NCBI RefSeq assembly: GCF_014137855.1
Contig: NZ_JACGWT010000002.1
Span: 806,001 to 870,000 of the forward strand
Direction: 5' to 3'
DNA from: Microlunatus kandeliicorticis
Lineage (GTDB): Bacteria; Actinomycetota; Actinomycetes; Propionibacteriales; Propionibacteriaceae
DNA: 64,000 nt
Notes under the pieces: model-generated
What the model was told of the DNA's origin: nothing
Database searches by the model: none
The model's input: only the letters and a program-made list of their open reading frames with translations
In this document: piece after piece, positions 47,010 to 55,733 of the stretch
How positions within the stretch are numbered: the first letter of the stretch is position 1
How the letters are laid out: each line of letters starts with the position of its first letter
Translations under genes and position numbers: made by a program

Positions 47010-48547
47010 CGCGCGGCCCCGACCGGTCGACGGGTGGTCGCGGGACGGCTCGGGCGTCCGAAGACGAGGTCGGTGCGCAACCGGCCGTGGCCGAGGGTGA
47101 GCGACTCGACCGCGTAGCTCTGCCGGACCCGCCAGGGCCCGCGGTCACCGGTGCTCGGCAACGCGTCGCGGGCGCGGAGCAGGTAGCCGGCGGTGAGCGG
47201 CATCAGCGGCTGTCGGCGGACGCTGCTCGGCGGGACGGCGGTGACCGTGCGGTAGCCCTTCCTGATCATGAAGCGGAGCAGCCGGCACAGGTGCCGGGCG
47301 AGCAGGTCCGAGCGCAGCGTCCAGGAGGCGTTGACGTAGCCGATGACCGCCACCAGGTTCGGCACCCCGGCGACCAGCCCGGCCCGGTGCAGCAACGACT
47401 CCGAGGCGGTCACCTCGCGGCCGTCCACCCGGACGCTGGTGCCGCCGAGCAGCTGGACCGCGAGACCGGTCGCGGTGATGATCACGTCGGCCGGGACGAG
47501 CTCGCCCGACCCGAGCCGGACGCCGTCGCGCTCCCACCGCGCGACCCGGTCCGTCCGCATGGCCAGCCGGCCCTCGCGGACCGCGGCGAACAGCTCGCCG
47601 TCGACGGTGGCGCAGACGCGCTGGTCCCAGACGTCGTAACGCGGGGTGAAGTGCGCGGCGACGACGTCGGCGGGCAGCTGCCGGGCGATCACCGCGCCGA
47701 CCATCCGGTTGGCCAGCTGCGGGCGCCAGCGCGACAGCCGCCAGATCTGCCCGAGCCGGCCGACGTTGCGGGTCCGGATCAGCCGGTGGGCCGTCGCGGG
47801 CGGGAGCCGGCGCCGCCACCGGTCGGCGAACGGGTCGCGGCGGCCGAGCGGGACGACCCAGCTGGGCGAGCGCTGCACCATCGTCACACTGCCCCCGGTC
47901 CGGGCGGTCCGGTCGGCCAGCACCGGCGCGATGGTCACCGCGGTGGCGCCCGAGCCGATGATCACCACCCGCTTGCCGTCGAGGTCGAGGTCCGCGGGCC
48001 AGAACTGCGGGTGGACGACGGTGCCGGCGAAGTCCTCCTCGCCCTCGAACCGCGGTCGGTGCCCGTGGTCGTAGGCGTAGTAGCCGGTGCCGAAGACCAC
48101 GAACCGCGCGGTCCGGACGTCCTCGCCGCCGTCGGCCCGGCGCACGGTGAGGGACCAGCACTGGTCGGCGCTCGACCAGTCCGCGGCCAGCACCCGGGTG
48201 CGGTAGGTGATCAGCCGCTCGAGGTCGAGGTCGGCTGCGGTCCGACACAGGTAGTCGAGGATCTCGGCGCCGTCGGCGACCGCGTTCGGGTTGCGCCACG
48301 GCCGGAACGGATAGCTCAGGGTGAAGGCGTCGGAGTCGGAGCGCACCCCGGGATAGCGGAACAGGTCCCAGGTGCCGCCGAGGTCGGCGCGCGCCTCGAG
48401 GATCGCCACGTCGATCCGGGGCAGCCGGTCCCGCAGCCGGGCGGCCACCCCCAGCCCGGTCAGCCCGGCGCCGACGACGACCACGTCGTGGTCGGGTGAG
48501 CCGGCCGGTCGCCGCGGTGCGTCCGTCGTCCCGTGCTGCGTCGCCAC
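47006..48547 (-). CDS. Flavin-containing (Baeyer-Villiger-type) monooxygenase
   Basis: A 513-residue FAD/NADPH enzyme. The FAD loop is VVVGAGLTGLGVAARLRDR. A fingerprint of the form FxGxxxHxxxWP is present (FAGTVVHPQFWP at about 170), the Baeyer-Villiger signature, and the NADPH loop is VIIGSGATAVTIAP. GTWDLFRYPGVRSDSD and the IITATGLAVQLLGG strand also match. It probably converts a ketone to an ester or lactone. The start GTG 48547 has CAGACT 6 nt upstream. The coupled SDR would make the ketone from an alcohol, a known arrangement for catabolism of cyclic or long-chain alcohols. The substrate is unknown. Confidence 0.92.
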   Translation of the reverse strand: MATQHGTTDAPRRPAGSPDHDVVVVGAGLTGLGVAARLRDRLPRIDVAILEARADLGGTWDLFRYPGVRSDSDAFTLSYPFRPWRNPNAVADGAEILDYLCRTAADLDLERLITYRTRVLAADWSSADQCWSLTVRRADGGEDVRTARFVVFGTGYYAYDHGHRPRFEGEEDFAGTVVHPQFWPADLDLDGKRVVIIGSGATAVTIAPVLADRTARTGGSVTMVQRSPSWVVPLGRRDPFADRWRRRLPPATAHRLIRTRNVGRLGQIWRLSRWRPQLANRMVGAVIARQLPADVVAAHFTPRYDVWDQRVCATVDGELFAAVREGRLAMRTDRVARWERDGVRLGSGELVPADVIITATGLAVQLLGGTSVRVDGREVTASESLLHRAGLVAGVPNLVAVIGYVNASWTLRSDLLARHLCRLLRFMIRKGYRTVTAVPPSSVRRQPLMPLTAGYLLRARDALPSTGDRGPWRVRQSYAVESLTLGHGRLRTDLVFGRPSRPATTRRPVGAAR

Positions 48548-48588
48548 CCCGCCAGTCTGTCCCCACCGCCGCAGGGACCGGCAGCGGG

Positions 48589-49851
48589 ATGTGGTCGACT
48601 GGCGCGGTGCCGAGCCCGCCCGTCGACCGACCCGACGGGACCGACGGCGGCGGCGCCGCGGCCCGGCTGCCCGCCGCGGTGGCGCTGCCCGGCGTCCTGC
48701 TGCTCGCGCTCAACCTGCGGATCGTGGTCGGCAGCCTCGGTGTGCTGCTCCCGCAGGTGCGCGCCGACCTGGACATGTCGACCACGGTGGCCGGGGTGCT
48801 GACCACGGTGCCGGTGCTCTGCTTCGCGCTCTTCGGGTTCGCCGCCAACGCGGTCGCCGGCCGGATCGGGCTGCACCGGACGGCCGGCCTGGCCATGCTC
48901 GCGCTGACCGCGGGGCTGCTGCTGCGGCCGGCCCTCGGCTCCGCCTGGCCGTTCGTGCTGGTGACCGCGCTGGCCACCGCGGGTGCCGCGCTGGGCAACG
49001 TGATCCTGCCCGGGCTGACCCGCCGGCACTTCCCGGACCGGATCCGCGGGGTCAGCGCGCTTTACGGCGCGTTCCTGGTCGGCGGGGCGACCCTGGCCTC
49101 GGCGACCACCGTCCCGCTGGCCGGGCTGCTCGGCGGGTGGCGGCCGGGGCTGCGGATCTGGGCCGTGGTCAGCGGGGCCGCGCTGGTGGTCTGGCTGCTG
49201 CTCAGCATCCGCGACCGGCCGGCGCCCGGGGCGAGCCGCGGGACCCCGCTGCGGACGCTGGCCCGCTCCCGGCTGGCCTGGACCCTCGCGCTGCTCTTCG
49301 CGGTGCAGTCGGCCACCGCCTACGCCCAGTTCGGCTGGTACCCGGCGATCCTCGTCGACGGCGGGCTCGACCCGGGCGAGGCGGCGCTGATGCTGGCCAT
49401 CGTCACGGGGGTCTCGGTGCCGCTGACCCTCGCCCTCCCTGCGTTGATCCGGTGGTCCGGGGATCGGGTGCTGCTGCCGATCGGGTTCGGCGTGGTCACC
49501 GCGCTCGGCTGGCTCGGGGTGCTGCTGGCGCCGACCATCCTGCCGTGGCTGTCGGCGCTGCTGCTCGGCGCCGGGTCGACGGTGTTCACCTGGGTGCTCG
49601 CCGTGCTCGGCCAGCGGTCCCGGACCACCGAGGGCACCGTCGCGCTCTCCGGATTCGTCCAGTCGATCGGCTATCTGATCGCCTCGGTGGGGCCGTTCGG
49701 CGTCGGGCTGCTGCACGAGCTGACCGGTGCCTGGACGGTCCCGCTGGGGGTGCTGCTCGGGCTCGCGGTGCTGATCGGGGTGCTCGGGTCGCTGGCCGCC
49801 CGACACCGCTATGTCGAGGACGAACTGGTGGGAGCACAATGGCCGACATGA
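48589..49851 (+). CDS. MFS transporter, CynX/NimT-like
   Basis: A 420-residue major-facilitator protein with 12 hydrophobic segments, beginning ALPGVLLLALNLRIVVGSLG. The cyanate/2-nitroimidazole-transporter-like pattern is seen in VRADLDMSTTVAGVLTTVPV, NVILPGLTRRHFPDRIRG and YAQFGWYPAILVDGG. ATG 48589 is preceded by AGGGA at about 11 nt; GTG 48607 is an alternative. It is divergent from the flavin monooxygenase with 41 nt between them, and overlaps the aldo/keto reductase gene by 13 nt. It may export a toxic small molecule or import an anion. Confidence 0.88.
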   Translation: MWSTGAVPSPPVDRPDGTDGGGAAARLPAAVALPGVLLLALNLRIVVGSLGVLLPQVRADLDMSTTVAGVLTTVPVLCFALFGFAANAVAGRIGLHRTAGLAMLALTAGLLLRPALGSAWPFVLVTALATAGAALGNVILPGLTRRHFPDRIRGVSALYGAFLVGGATLASATTVPLAGLLGGWRPGLRIWAVVSGAALVVWLLLSIRDRPAPGASRGTPLRTLARSRLAWTLALLFAVQSATAYAQFGWYPAILVDGGLDPGEAALMLAIVTGVSVPLTLALPALIRWSGDRVLLPIGFGVVTALGWLGVLLAPTILPWLSALLLGAGSTVFTWVLAVLGQRSRTTEGTVALSGFVQSIGYLIASVGPFGVGLLHELTGAWTVPLGVLLGLAVLIGVLGSLAARHRYVEDELVGAQWPT

Positions 49852-50735
49852 CCGCGCAGATCCCGACCCGGCCCTTCGGGCGCACCGGGCACGACAGCAC
49901 CCGGGTGATCTTCGGCGCCGCCGCTCTCGGCGCCGTCACCCAGGACGAGGCCGACCAGACGCTCGACCTGGTCCGGCAGCACGGCATCAACCACCTCGAC
50001 GTCGCGCACTCCTACGGCGACGCCGAGGAGCGGATGGGGCCCTTCGTCGCCGAGCACCGCGACGAGTTCTTCCTGGCCACCAAGACCGGCGAGCGGACGG
50101 CCGAGGCGGCCTGGGCCGAGATCAACCAGTCGCTCGAGCGGCTGCGGACCGACCACCTCGACCTGATCCAGCTGCACAACCTGGTCGACGAGCAGGAGTG
50201 GCAGACCGCTTTCGCCAAGGGCGGGGCGCTCGAGGCCGCCGTCCGGGCCAAGGACGAGGGGCTGGTGGCCAACATCGGCGTCACCGGGCACGGCGTGACC
50301 GTGGCCCGGCAGCACCTGCGGTCGCTGGCCGAGTACGACTTCGCCTCGGTGCTGCTGCCCTACAACTTCCCGATGACCCGCAACGCCGCCTACATCGCCG
50401 ACTTCGAGGAGCTGTCGGCGCTGTGCGCGGAGCGCGGGGTGGCGATGCAGACCATCAAGTCGATCACCCGCGCGCCGTGGGACGAGGCGCTCGCCGACTC
50501 CGACAAGTTCGCCAGCACCTGGTACGAGCCGCTGCGCGACCCGTCGGCGATCGAGACCGCGGTGGCCTGGGTGCTCGGGCGCGAGGGCGTCTTCCTCAAC
50601 ACCGTCGGTGACATCCACATCCTGCCGCTGGTGATCGCCGCGGCCGAGAAGGCCAGCGAGCACCCCGGCCGGCCCGACGACGAGGCGATGGGCGAGCTCG
50701 AGCGCGCCTGGGAGATGGCCCCGCTCTTCGTCTGA
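49839..50735 (+). CDS. Aldo/keto reductase
   Basis: A 298-residue TIM-barrel oxidoreductase with the AKR catalytic tetrad: Asp and Tyr in LDVAHSYGDAEERMG, Lys in FLATKTGER and His in LIQLHNLVDE. The start PTRPFGRTGHDSTRVIFGAA is typical. ATG 49839 has GGGAG nearby and lies inside the end of the MFS gene, so the two are coupled. The enzyme probably reduces an aldehyde or ketone with NADPH. A large palindrome follows 30 nt after the stop. Confidence 0.92.
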   Translation: MADMTAQIPTRPFGRTGHDSTRVIFGAAALGAVTQDEADQTLDLVRQHGINHLDVAHSYGDAEERMGPFVAEHRDEFFLATKTGERTAEAAWAEINQSLERLRTDHLDLIQLHNLVDEQEWQTAFAKGGALEAAVRAKDEGLVANIGVTGHGVTVARQHLRSLAEYDFASVLLPYNFPMTRNAAYIADFEELSALCAERGVAMQTIKSITRAPWDEALADSDKFASTWYEPLRDPSAIETAVAWVLGREGVFLNTVGDIHILPLVIAAAEKASEHPGRPDDEAMGELERAWEMAPLFV

Positions 50736-50764
50736 GCCACCTGCAGGTTCTCCAGACCAGGGGC

Positions 50765-50851
50765 CGCACGAAACCGCGGCTCGACCGGGACCCCGACCAC
50801 CACTGAGCGTGGTGGTCGGGGACCGACCCGATCGAGCCGCGGTTTCGTGCG
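50765..50851. repeat. 87-bp nested palindrome (possible terminator or mobile repeat)
   Basis: The outer arms 50765-50784 and 50832-50851 are a 20-bp perfect inverted repeat (CGCACGAAACCGCGGCTCGA and its complement). An inner hairpin with 13-bp perfect arms, 50791-50803 (CCCCGACCACCAC) and 50809-50821, has a 5-nt loop. A few unpaired bases separate inner from outer stems. The element lies between the aldo/keto reductase and the toxin-antitoxin pair, all on the plus strand. It is far longer than most terminators and could form a cruciform. Confidence 0.85.
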
Positions 50852-50897
50852 TGTGGCACCAGGAACCCCTCTGTCTCACCGGTGATACCCTGCCCAC

Positions 50898-51134
50898 ATG
50901 AGCGAAGCGACCGTGCGCGACCTGCGCAATCAGGGTGCGTCCGTGCTCGCGCGGGTCACGGCCGGCGAGCGGGTGACCATCACGCGCGACGGCCACCCGG
51001 TCGCGGAGCTGGTGCCGGTGCCCCGGCCGTCCCTGTCGGCGGACGTGCTCGTTGACCGCTTTCGGCGGCTGGCGCCCGTCGACCCCGATCGTCTGCGCGA
51101 GGACGTGGACGCCGCGGTCGACCAGAGCCTCTAG
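50898..51134 (+). CDS. Phd/YefM-family antitoxin
   Basis: A 78-residue antitoxin. The N-terminal DNA-binding domain has VRDLRNQGASVLARV and the typical beta hairpin GERVTITRDGHPVAELVP. The C-terminal helix (DVLVDRFRRLAPVDPDRL to VDAAVDQSL) should wrap the toxin. ATG 50898 follows an extended -10 TGATACCCT with a 6-nt gap and no ribosome site, so the message is probably leaderless. Such antitoxins repress their own promoter. The toxin gene begins 2 nt after the stop. Confidence 0.9.
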   Translation: MSEATVRDLRNQGASVLARVTAGERVTITRDGHPVAELVPVPRPSLSADVLVDRFRRLAPVDPDRLREDVDAAVDQSL

Positions 51135-51136
51135 CC

Positions 51137-51556
51137 GTGGAGGATCGCCGGAACCGGGGCGTTCTCGACACGAACCTGGTCGTGCTGCTGTCGAGGCTCG
51201 ACCCGGTCGACCTGCCGGTCGAGCCGGTCATCACCGCGGTCACCCTGGCCGAGCTCTCGGTCGGGCCGCTGGTCACCGACAATCCGGCCGAGCGGGCCGC
51301 GCGGCAGGCGTGCCTGCAAGAGGCCGAAGCCTCATTCGATCCGCTGCCCTTCGATGCGGCGGCCGCACGGGCCTTCGGCGCGGTCGCGGCGAGTCTCCGC
51401 CGTGGGGGACGGAAGCCGGCCGCCCGCGCGTTCGACGCTCTGATCGCCGCGACGGCCATGGCCCACCGGCTCCCCGTGTTCACGGCGAATCCGGCCGACT
51501 TCGCGAACATCGACGGACTCGACGTCGTCGCGGTGCCGCACCCCGACCGGGTCTAG
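51137..51556 (+). CDS. vapC: PIN-domain ribonuclease toxin
   Basis: A 139-residue PIN-domain protein. The four acidic/polar active-site positions are visible: Asp11 (VLDTNLVV), Glu39 (TLAELSVG), Asp100 (AFDALIAA) and Asn118 (FTANPADF). VapC toxins are Mg-dependent endoribonucleases that cut tRNA or rRNA and are held inactive by the cognate antitoxin. The GTG start lies 2 nt downstream of the antitoxin stop, a tight type II toxin-antitoxin pair. The pair is of the Phd-VapC type. It may stabilise the region or respond to stress. Confidence 0.92.
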   Translation: MEDRRNRGVLDTNLVVLLSRLDPVDLPVEPVITAVTLAELSVGPLVTDNPAERAARQACLQEAEASFDPLPFDAAAARAFGAVAASLRRGGRKPAARAFDALIAATAMAHRLPVFTANPADFANIDGLDVVAVPHPDRV

Positions 51557-51565
51557 CCCGGCAGC

Positions 51566-54500
51566 TCAGCCGACCAGCTCGCTGCCCGCCGCCCCTTCCG
51601 AGCCGACGAAGGCCTCCCAGAGGGCGGCGTACCCGGCCCCGCGGGCGATCAGCTCGGACTGGGTGCCCTGCTCGGCCACCTTGCCGTCCTCGAGATAGAC
51701 GATCCGGTCCGCACGGGCCGCGGTGGTCAGCCGGTGCGCGACGACCAGCGTGGTCCGTCGCCGGGCGACCCGCTCGGTGGCCCGGGTGACCAGCGCCTCG
51801 CTGCGCAGGTCGAGCGCGGCGGTGGCCTCGTCGAGCAGCAGGATCGCCGGGTCGACCAGCTCGGCGCGGGCCAGCGCGAGCAGCTGCCGCTGGCCGGCCG
51901 ACAGGTTGCGGCCGCGCTCGCTGACCGGGTGCAGGTAGCCGCCGGGCAGCTCGGCGATCATGGCGTGCGCGCCGACCGCGCGGGCCGCCGCTTCGACCTC
52001 GGCGTCGTCGGCCCCCGGACGTCCGTAGGCGATCTGGTCGCGGACGTTGCCCCCGAACAGGTAGCTCTCCTGCGGCACCAGCCCGAGCCGGCGGCGGAAG
52101 GTGCCGAGCCCGAGCGCGCGGAGGTCGTGGCCGTCGATCAGCACGCGGCCGTCGGTGACGTCGTAGAACCGCTCGATCAGCTTGACCATGGTCGACTTGC
52201 CGGCGCCGGTCTCGCCGACCAGCGCGACCGTCTCGCCCGGGGTGATGCTCAGGTCGAGTCCGGTCAGGGCCGGGCGGTCGGCCCGCTCGTACTGGAAGAC
52301 CACCCGGTCGAACTCGACCCGGCCCTCGACCTCGTCGAGCACGACCGGTTCCGTGGCCTCGGGCGTCGAGGTCGGGGTGCTGAGCAGGTCGCGGATCCGC
52401 TGCAGGCCGACCCGGGCCTGCTGGTAGCCGTCGAAGACCTGCGAGAGGTTCTGGATCGGGCTGAACAGCAGGTCAATGTAGAGCAGGTAGGCGATCAGCC
52501 CGCCCGCGGTCAGCGTCCGCTCGTGGAACTGGGTGGTGGCCAGCACCAGCACGAACGCCCCGGCCAGGTCGCTGAGCAGGGTGACGAAGGGGAAGTAGAG
52601 CGAGATCAGCCGCTGGGCCTGGGTGCGGGTGACCCGGTAGCCGTCGGACAACTCGGCGAACCGGTCGGCGTTGACCCGCTGCCGACCGAACAGCTGGGTG
52701 ACCCGCAGCCCGGCGACGTTCTCCTGCAGGTCGGCGTTGACCACCGACACCTGCTCGCGGGCCCGGCGGTACTTGCGCGCCGAGGCGGACCGGAAGAACA
52801 GGGTGACCACGACCAGCACCGGCACCACCACGCCGACGACCAGCATCAGGTCGAGGTTGAGGATCAGCAGCGCGATCAGGATGCCGACGAAGGTGAGCAG
52901 GCTGACCACCGCGGTGACCAGGCCGGTCTGCAGGAACTGGCTGAGCGCGTCGACGTCGGTGGTCATCCGGGTGAGGATCCGGCCGCCCATCTCGCGCTCG
53001 TAGTAGTCGAGCCCGAGCCGCTGCAGGTGGGCGAAGATCTTGACCCGCAGCGTGTAGAGGAACCGCTCGCCGGTGCGGCCGGTGATCCGCTGCCCGGTGG
53101 TCTCGGTCTGCCAGTCGAGCAGCACCACCACCAGCGCGACCACCGCGGCGCCGATCACCACCGAGATCGCGCCGCGGTTGACGCCGTCGTCGATGCCGCT
53201 GCGGATCAGCACCGGGAGCGCCAGCCCGAGCAAAGCGTCGAGCGCGACCAGCAGCAGCCCGAGCAGGAACGGGCCGCGGAACCGGCGGAGCATCCGGCCG
53301 AGCGAGAACCGCTCCTCGGCGGCGCGGGCGAAGGCCGGGTCGACCTGCGGGTCGTCCTCGGTGGCCGGCAGGCTCTGCACCGCCCGGAGCAGCTCGGGGG
53401 TGGCGGGCATCGAGGCGAGGCCGCTCATCAGGCCACCCCCTCCGCCGCCCCCGCCCATCCCGCGGCCGGGACGCCCGGCGGTGCCGGTGGAGGCCGGGCC
53501 GTCGAGGTGGGCCGGCACCCGGGAGGGGTCCCAGAGACTCGCGGTGACGCCGTCGGGCCCCGGCGGTTCGGGCTCGGCGACCTGGTCGAGCTCGGCGTCG
53601 TCGGGGCCGGCCAGCAGCATCCGGAACAGCTCGCTGCGCCGGGCCAGCTCGTCGAGCGTGCCGAGGTCGACGATCCGGCCCTGGTCGAGCACGGCGATCC
53701 GGTCGGCCAACCGCAGGGTCGAGCGGCGGTGCGCCATCAGGATCGTGGTCCGGTCGGCCGCGACCGCGTGCAGCTGCTCGTGGATCCGGGCCTCGATCCG
53801 GGCGTCGATGGCCGAGGTGGCGTCGTCGAGCAGCAGGATCCGCGGGTCGACCAGCACGGCCCGGGCCAGCGCGACCCGCTGCCGCTGGCCGCCGGACAGG
53901 GTCAGGCCCTGCTCGCCGACCACGGTGTCGTAGCCGTCGGGCAGCTCGCGGATGAAGTCGTCGGCGCAGGCGATCCGGGCGGCGGCCTCGATCTCGTCCC
54001 GGGTGGCTCCCGGACGGCCGTAGCCGATGTTGTCGGCCACCGAGGTGCTGAACAGGAAGCTGTCCTCCATCGCCACCCCGACCGAGGCGCGGAGCGAGGC
54101 GAGGGTGACGTCGCGGACGTCCTGGCCGTCGACCAGCACCCGGCCGCCACCGACCTCGTAGCTGCGGGTCAGCAGGTGGCCGAGGGTGGACTTGCCCGAG
54201 CCGGAGCCGCCCACCACGGCGATGGTCTCGCCGGGCTCGATCCGCAGGTCGAGCCCGCGGAGCAGCGGCTGGTCGGGCCGGTACCCGAACGCGACGTCCT
54301 CGAAGGTCACCGCGCCGGGGCCGGGGCGGAGCGCGGTGGCGTCCGGGCGCTCCTCGATCACCGGGCGGGTGTCGATCAGCTCGAACACCCGGATCACCGA
54401 GGCGCGGGCCTGCTGGCCGGTGGTGAGCAGCAGGCTGAGCAGCCGGACCGGCCCGGAGAGCTGGGCGACGTAGGTGGAGAAGGCCAGGAAGGTGCCGAGG

Positions 54501-55393
54501 GTGAGGTGGCCGCGGATGGCCAGGTAGCCGCCGAGGGCCAGGATGCCGACGGTGCCGAGCTGCGGGATGGCGGCCAGCGCGGGGGAGAAGAAGCTGTTGA
54601 ACCGGACGGTGCGGAGCCGGGCGCCGAACAGCTTGCGCGCGATCGACTCGACCCGGTCGAGCTCGCGCGACTCCTGCCCGAAGCCCTTGACCACCCGGAC
54701 GCCGGTGGTCGCAGCCTCGACCGCGCCGGCCAGCTCGGCTTCGTGCTGCTGAGCGACCCAGCTGGCCGGGAAGAGCTTGGCCCGGCTCCGGCTGCCCAGG
54801 ATCCACAGCGCCGGCACCGCGGCCAGGGCCAGCAGCGCGAGCACGGGGGAGAGCCAGAACATCACGGCCAGCGAGACCACGAAGAGCACGAGGTTGCCGG
54901 TCAGGTTGGGCAGCATCTGCAGCAGACCCTGGACCACGGTGAGGTCCGAGGTGGCCCGGCCGACCACCTGGCCGGTGTCGAGCTCGTCCTGCCGCCGCCC
55001 GTCGAGCGCGGCCAGCGAGGCGAACACGTCGGTCCGCATCCGGTGCTGGACGTCGACCGAGAGCCGCCCGCCGTTGAACCGGCGCAGGTAGGTGAACCCG
55101 AAGACGGCCAGCGCGGCCACGACCAGCAGGCTCGCCCAGGGCAGCAGCGGCGCCTGCCGGGTCAGCACGACGTCGTCGATGATCTTCCGCTGGATCAGCG
55201 GCACCCCGACCGAGACGGTCTGCCCGACGATCCCGGCTCCGAAGGCGATCAGCACCCGGCTGCGGAACTGCCAGCAGTAGCCGGCCAGCCGGCGGATCCA
55301 GCCGCGCTCCGGGTACGCCGCACCCGGCGGAGCCGCCGACGTCGGGGTCTCGCGCTGGTCGGGTCTGGTGAGCGTGGTGTCGATAGTTAGCAA
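51566..55393 (-). CDS. Fused two-half ABC exporter (multidrug type)
   Basis: A protein of about 1,275 residues with two complete exporter halves, each a six-helix membrane domain plus ATPase. Half 1 has Walker A GGSGSGKS (about 395), signature LSGGQ (499) and H-loop His555. Its Walker B is ILLLDDATSAID, with Asp524 replacing the catalytic Glu, and MEDSF replaces the Q loop. Half 2 has GETGAGKS, LSAGQ, ILLLDEATAALD and a normal His. It is therefore an asymmetric transporter with one degenerate ATP site. A Gly-rich loop joins the halves. The start is uncertain: I use TTG 55393, where homology to LTIDTTLTRPDQ begins. GTG 55474 is an alternative. Confidence 0.88.
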   Translation of the reverse strand: MLTIDTTLTRPDQRETPTSAAPPGAAYPERGWIRRLAGYCWQFRSRVLIAFGAGIVGQTVSVGVPLIQRKIIDDVVLTRQAPLLPWASLLVVAALAVFGFTYLRRFNGGRLSVDVQHRMRTDVFASLAALDGRRQDELDTGQVVGRATSDLTVVQGLLQMLPNLTGNLVLFVVSLAVMFWLSPVLALLALAAVPALWILGSRSRAKLFPASWVAQQHEAELAGAVEAATTGVRVVKGFGQESRELDRVESIARKLFGARLRTVRFNSFFSPALAAIPQLGTVGILALGGYLAIRGHLTLGTFLAFSTYVAQLSGPVRLLSLLLTTGQQARASVIRVFELIDTRPVIEERPDATALRPGPGAVTFEDVAFGYRPDQPLLRGLDLRIEPGETIAVVGGSGSGKSTLGHLLTRSYEVGGGRVLVDGQDVRDVTLASLRASVGVAMEDSFLFSTSVADNIGYGRPGATRDEIEAAARIACADDFIRELPDGYDTVVGEQGLTLSGGQRQRVALARAVLVDPRILLLDDATSAIDARIEARIHEQLHAVAADRTTILMAHRRSTLRLADRIAVLDQGRIVDLGTLDELARRSELFRMLLAGPDDAELDQVAEPEPPGPDGVTASLWDPSRVPAHLDGPASTGTAGRPGRGMGGGGGGGGLMSGLASMPATPELLRAVQSLPATEDDPQVDPAFARAAEERFSLGRMLRRFRGPFLLGLLLVALDALLGLALPVLIRSGIDDGVNRGAISVVIGAAVVALVVVLLDWQTETTGQRITGRTGERFLYTLRVKIFAHLQRLGLDYYEREMGGRILTRMTTDVDALSQFLQTGLVTAVVSLLTFVGILIALLILNLDLMLVVGVVVPVLVVVTLFFRSASARKYRRAREQVSVVNADLQENVAGLRVTQLFGRQRVNADRFAELSDGYRVTRTQAQRLISLYFPFVTLLSDLAGAFVLVLATTQFHERTLTAGGLIAYLLYIDLLFSPIQNLSQVFDGYQQARVGLQRIRDLLSTPTSTPEATEPVVLDEVEGRVEFDRVVFQYERADRPALTGLDLSITPGETVALVGETGAGKSTMVKLIERFYDVTDGRVLIDGHDLRALGLGTFRRRLGLVPQESYLFGGNVRDQIAYGRPGADDAEVEAAARAVGAHAMIAELPGGYLHPVSERGRNLSAGQRQLLALARAELVDPAILLLDEATAALDLRSEALVTRATERVARRRTTLVVAHRLTTAARADRIVYLEDGKVAEQGTQSELIARGAGYAALWEAFVGSEGAAGSELVG

Positions 55394-55400
55394 GTCTAAC
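55386..55400. promoter_or_regulatory. GTTAG-n5-CTAAC inverted repeat at the exporter start
   Basis: GTTAGCAAGTCTAAC is a 5-bp inverted repeat with a 5-nt centre, resembling MarR-family operators that control drug exporters. It overlaps the chosen start codon and a TAGACT -10-like box on the minus strand. No MarR gene is in the window, so the regulator would act from elsewhere. Confidence 0.5.
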
Positions 55401-55733
55401 CACAACCTGCGAACGCCTCGCCAAGACCTCGAGGTGAACGCGGCAGCTCCGCGCAGAGCGCGGTCCCCGGCCACCCACCCGCTCCGGCGCGGGCCGTCCT
55501 GAGAAGGCGGCGGCCGGGGCGAGGGTGTCGGGGTGTGGTCGGGCGTTCCGAGCGCGGCGTCGGGGACGCGAGGTGGACGATCAGGCGCAGGCTGCCGCGC
55601 GAGGTGGGCGGGACACCCTCGCCCCGGTCGCCGCCGACGGGAGCGACCACCGGCCCCGCGCTTCGACGGGCTCAGCGAGCGTTTGCGCTTCGACGGGCTC
55701 AGCGAGCGTTTGCGCGCTGAGCCTCGAAGCCCG
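55394..55733. other. 340-nt spacer with CTTCGACGGGCTCAG repeats
   Basis: This gap between two minus-strand genes has no recognisable gene. Two identical 27-nt units occupy 55658-55684 and 55685-55711; each begins GCGCTTCGACGGGCTCAG and continues CGAGCGTTT. An inverted partial copy (GCGCTGAGCCTCGAAGC) follows at about 55713-55729, so the block can fold back on itself downstream of the importer operon and may terminate it. The remaining 260 nt show nothing clear except the exporter promoter region. Confidence 0.75.

Noticed and set aside
48372-50735. A 787-codon frame ending in the aldo/keto reductase
   Set aside because: The first two thirds are a shadow of the MFS gene in another frame; the real start at 49839 has its own ribosome site.
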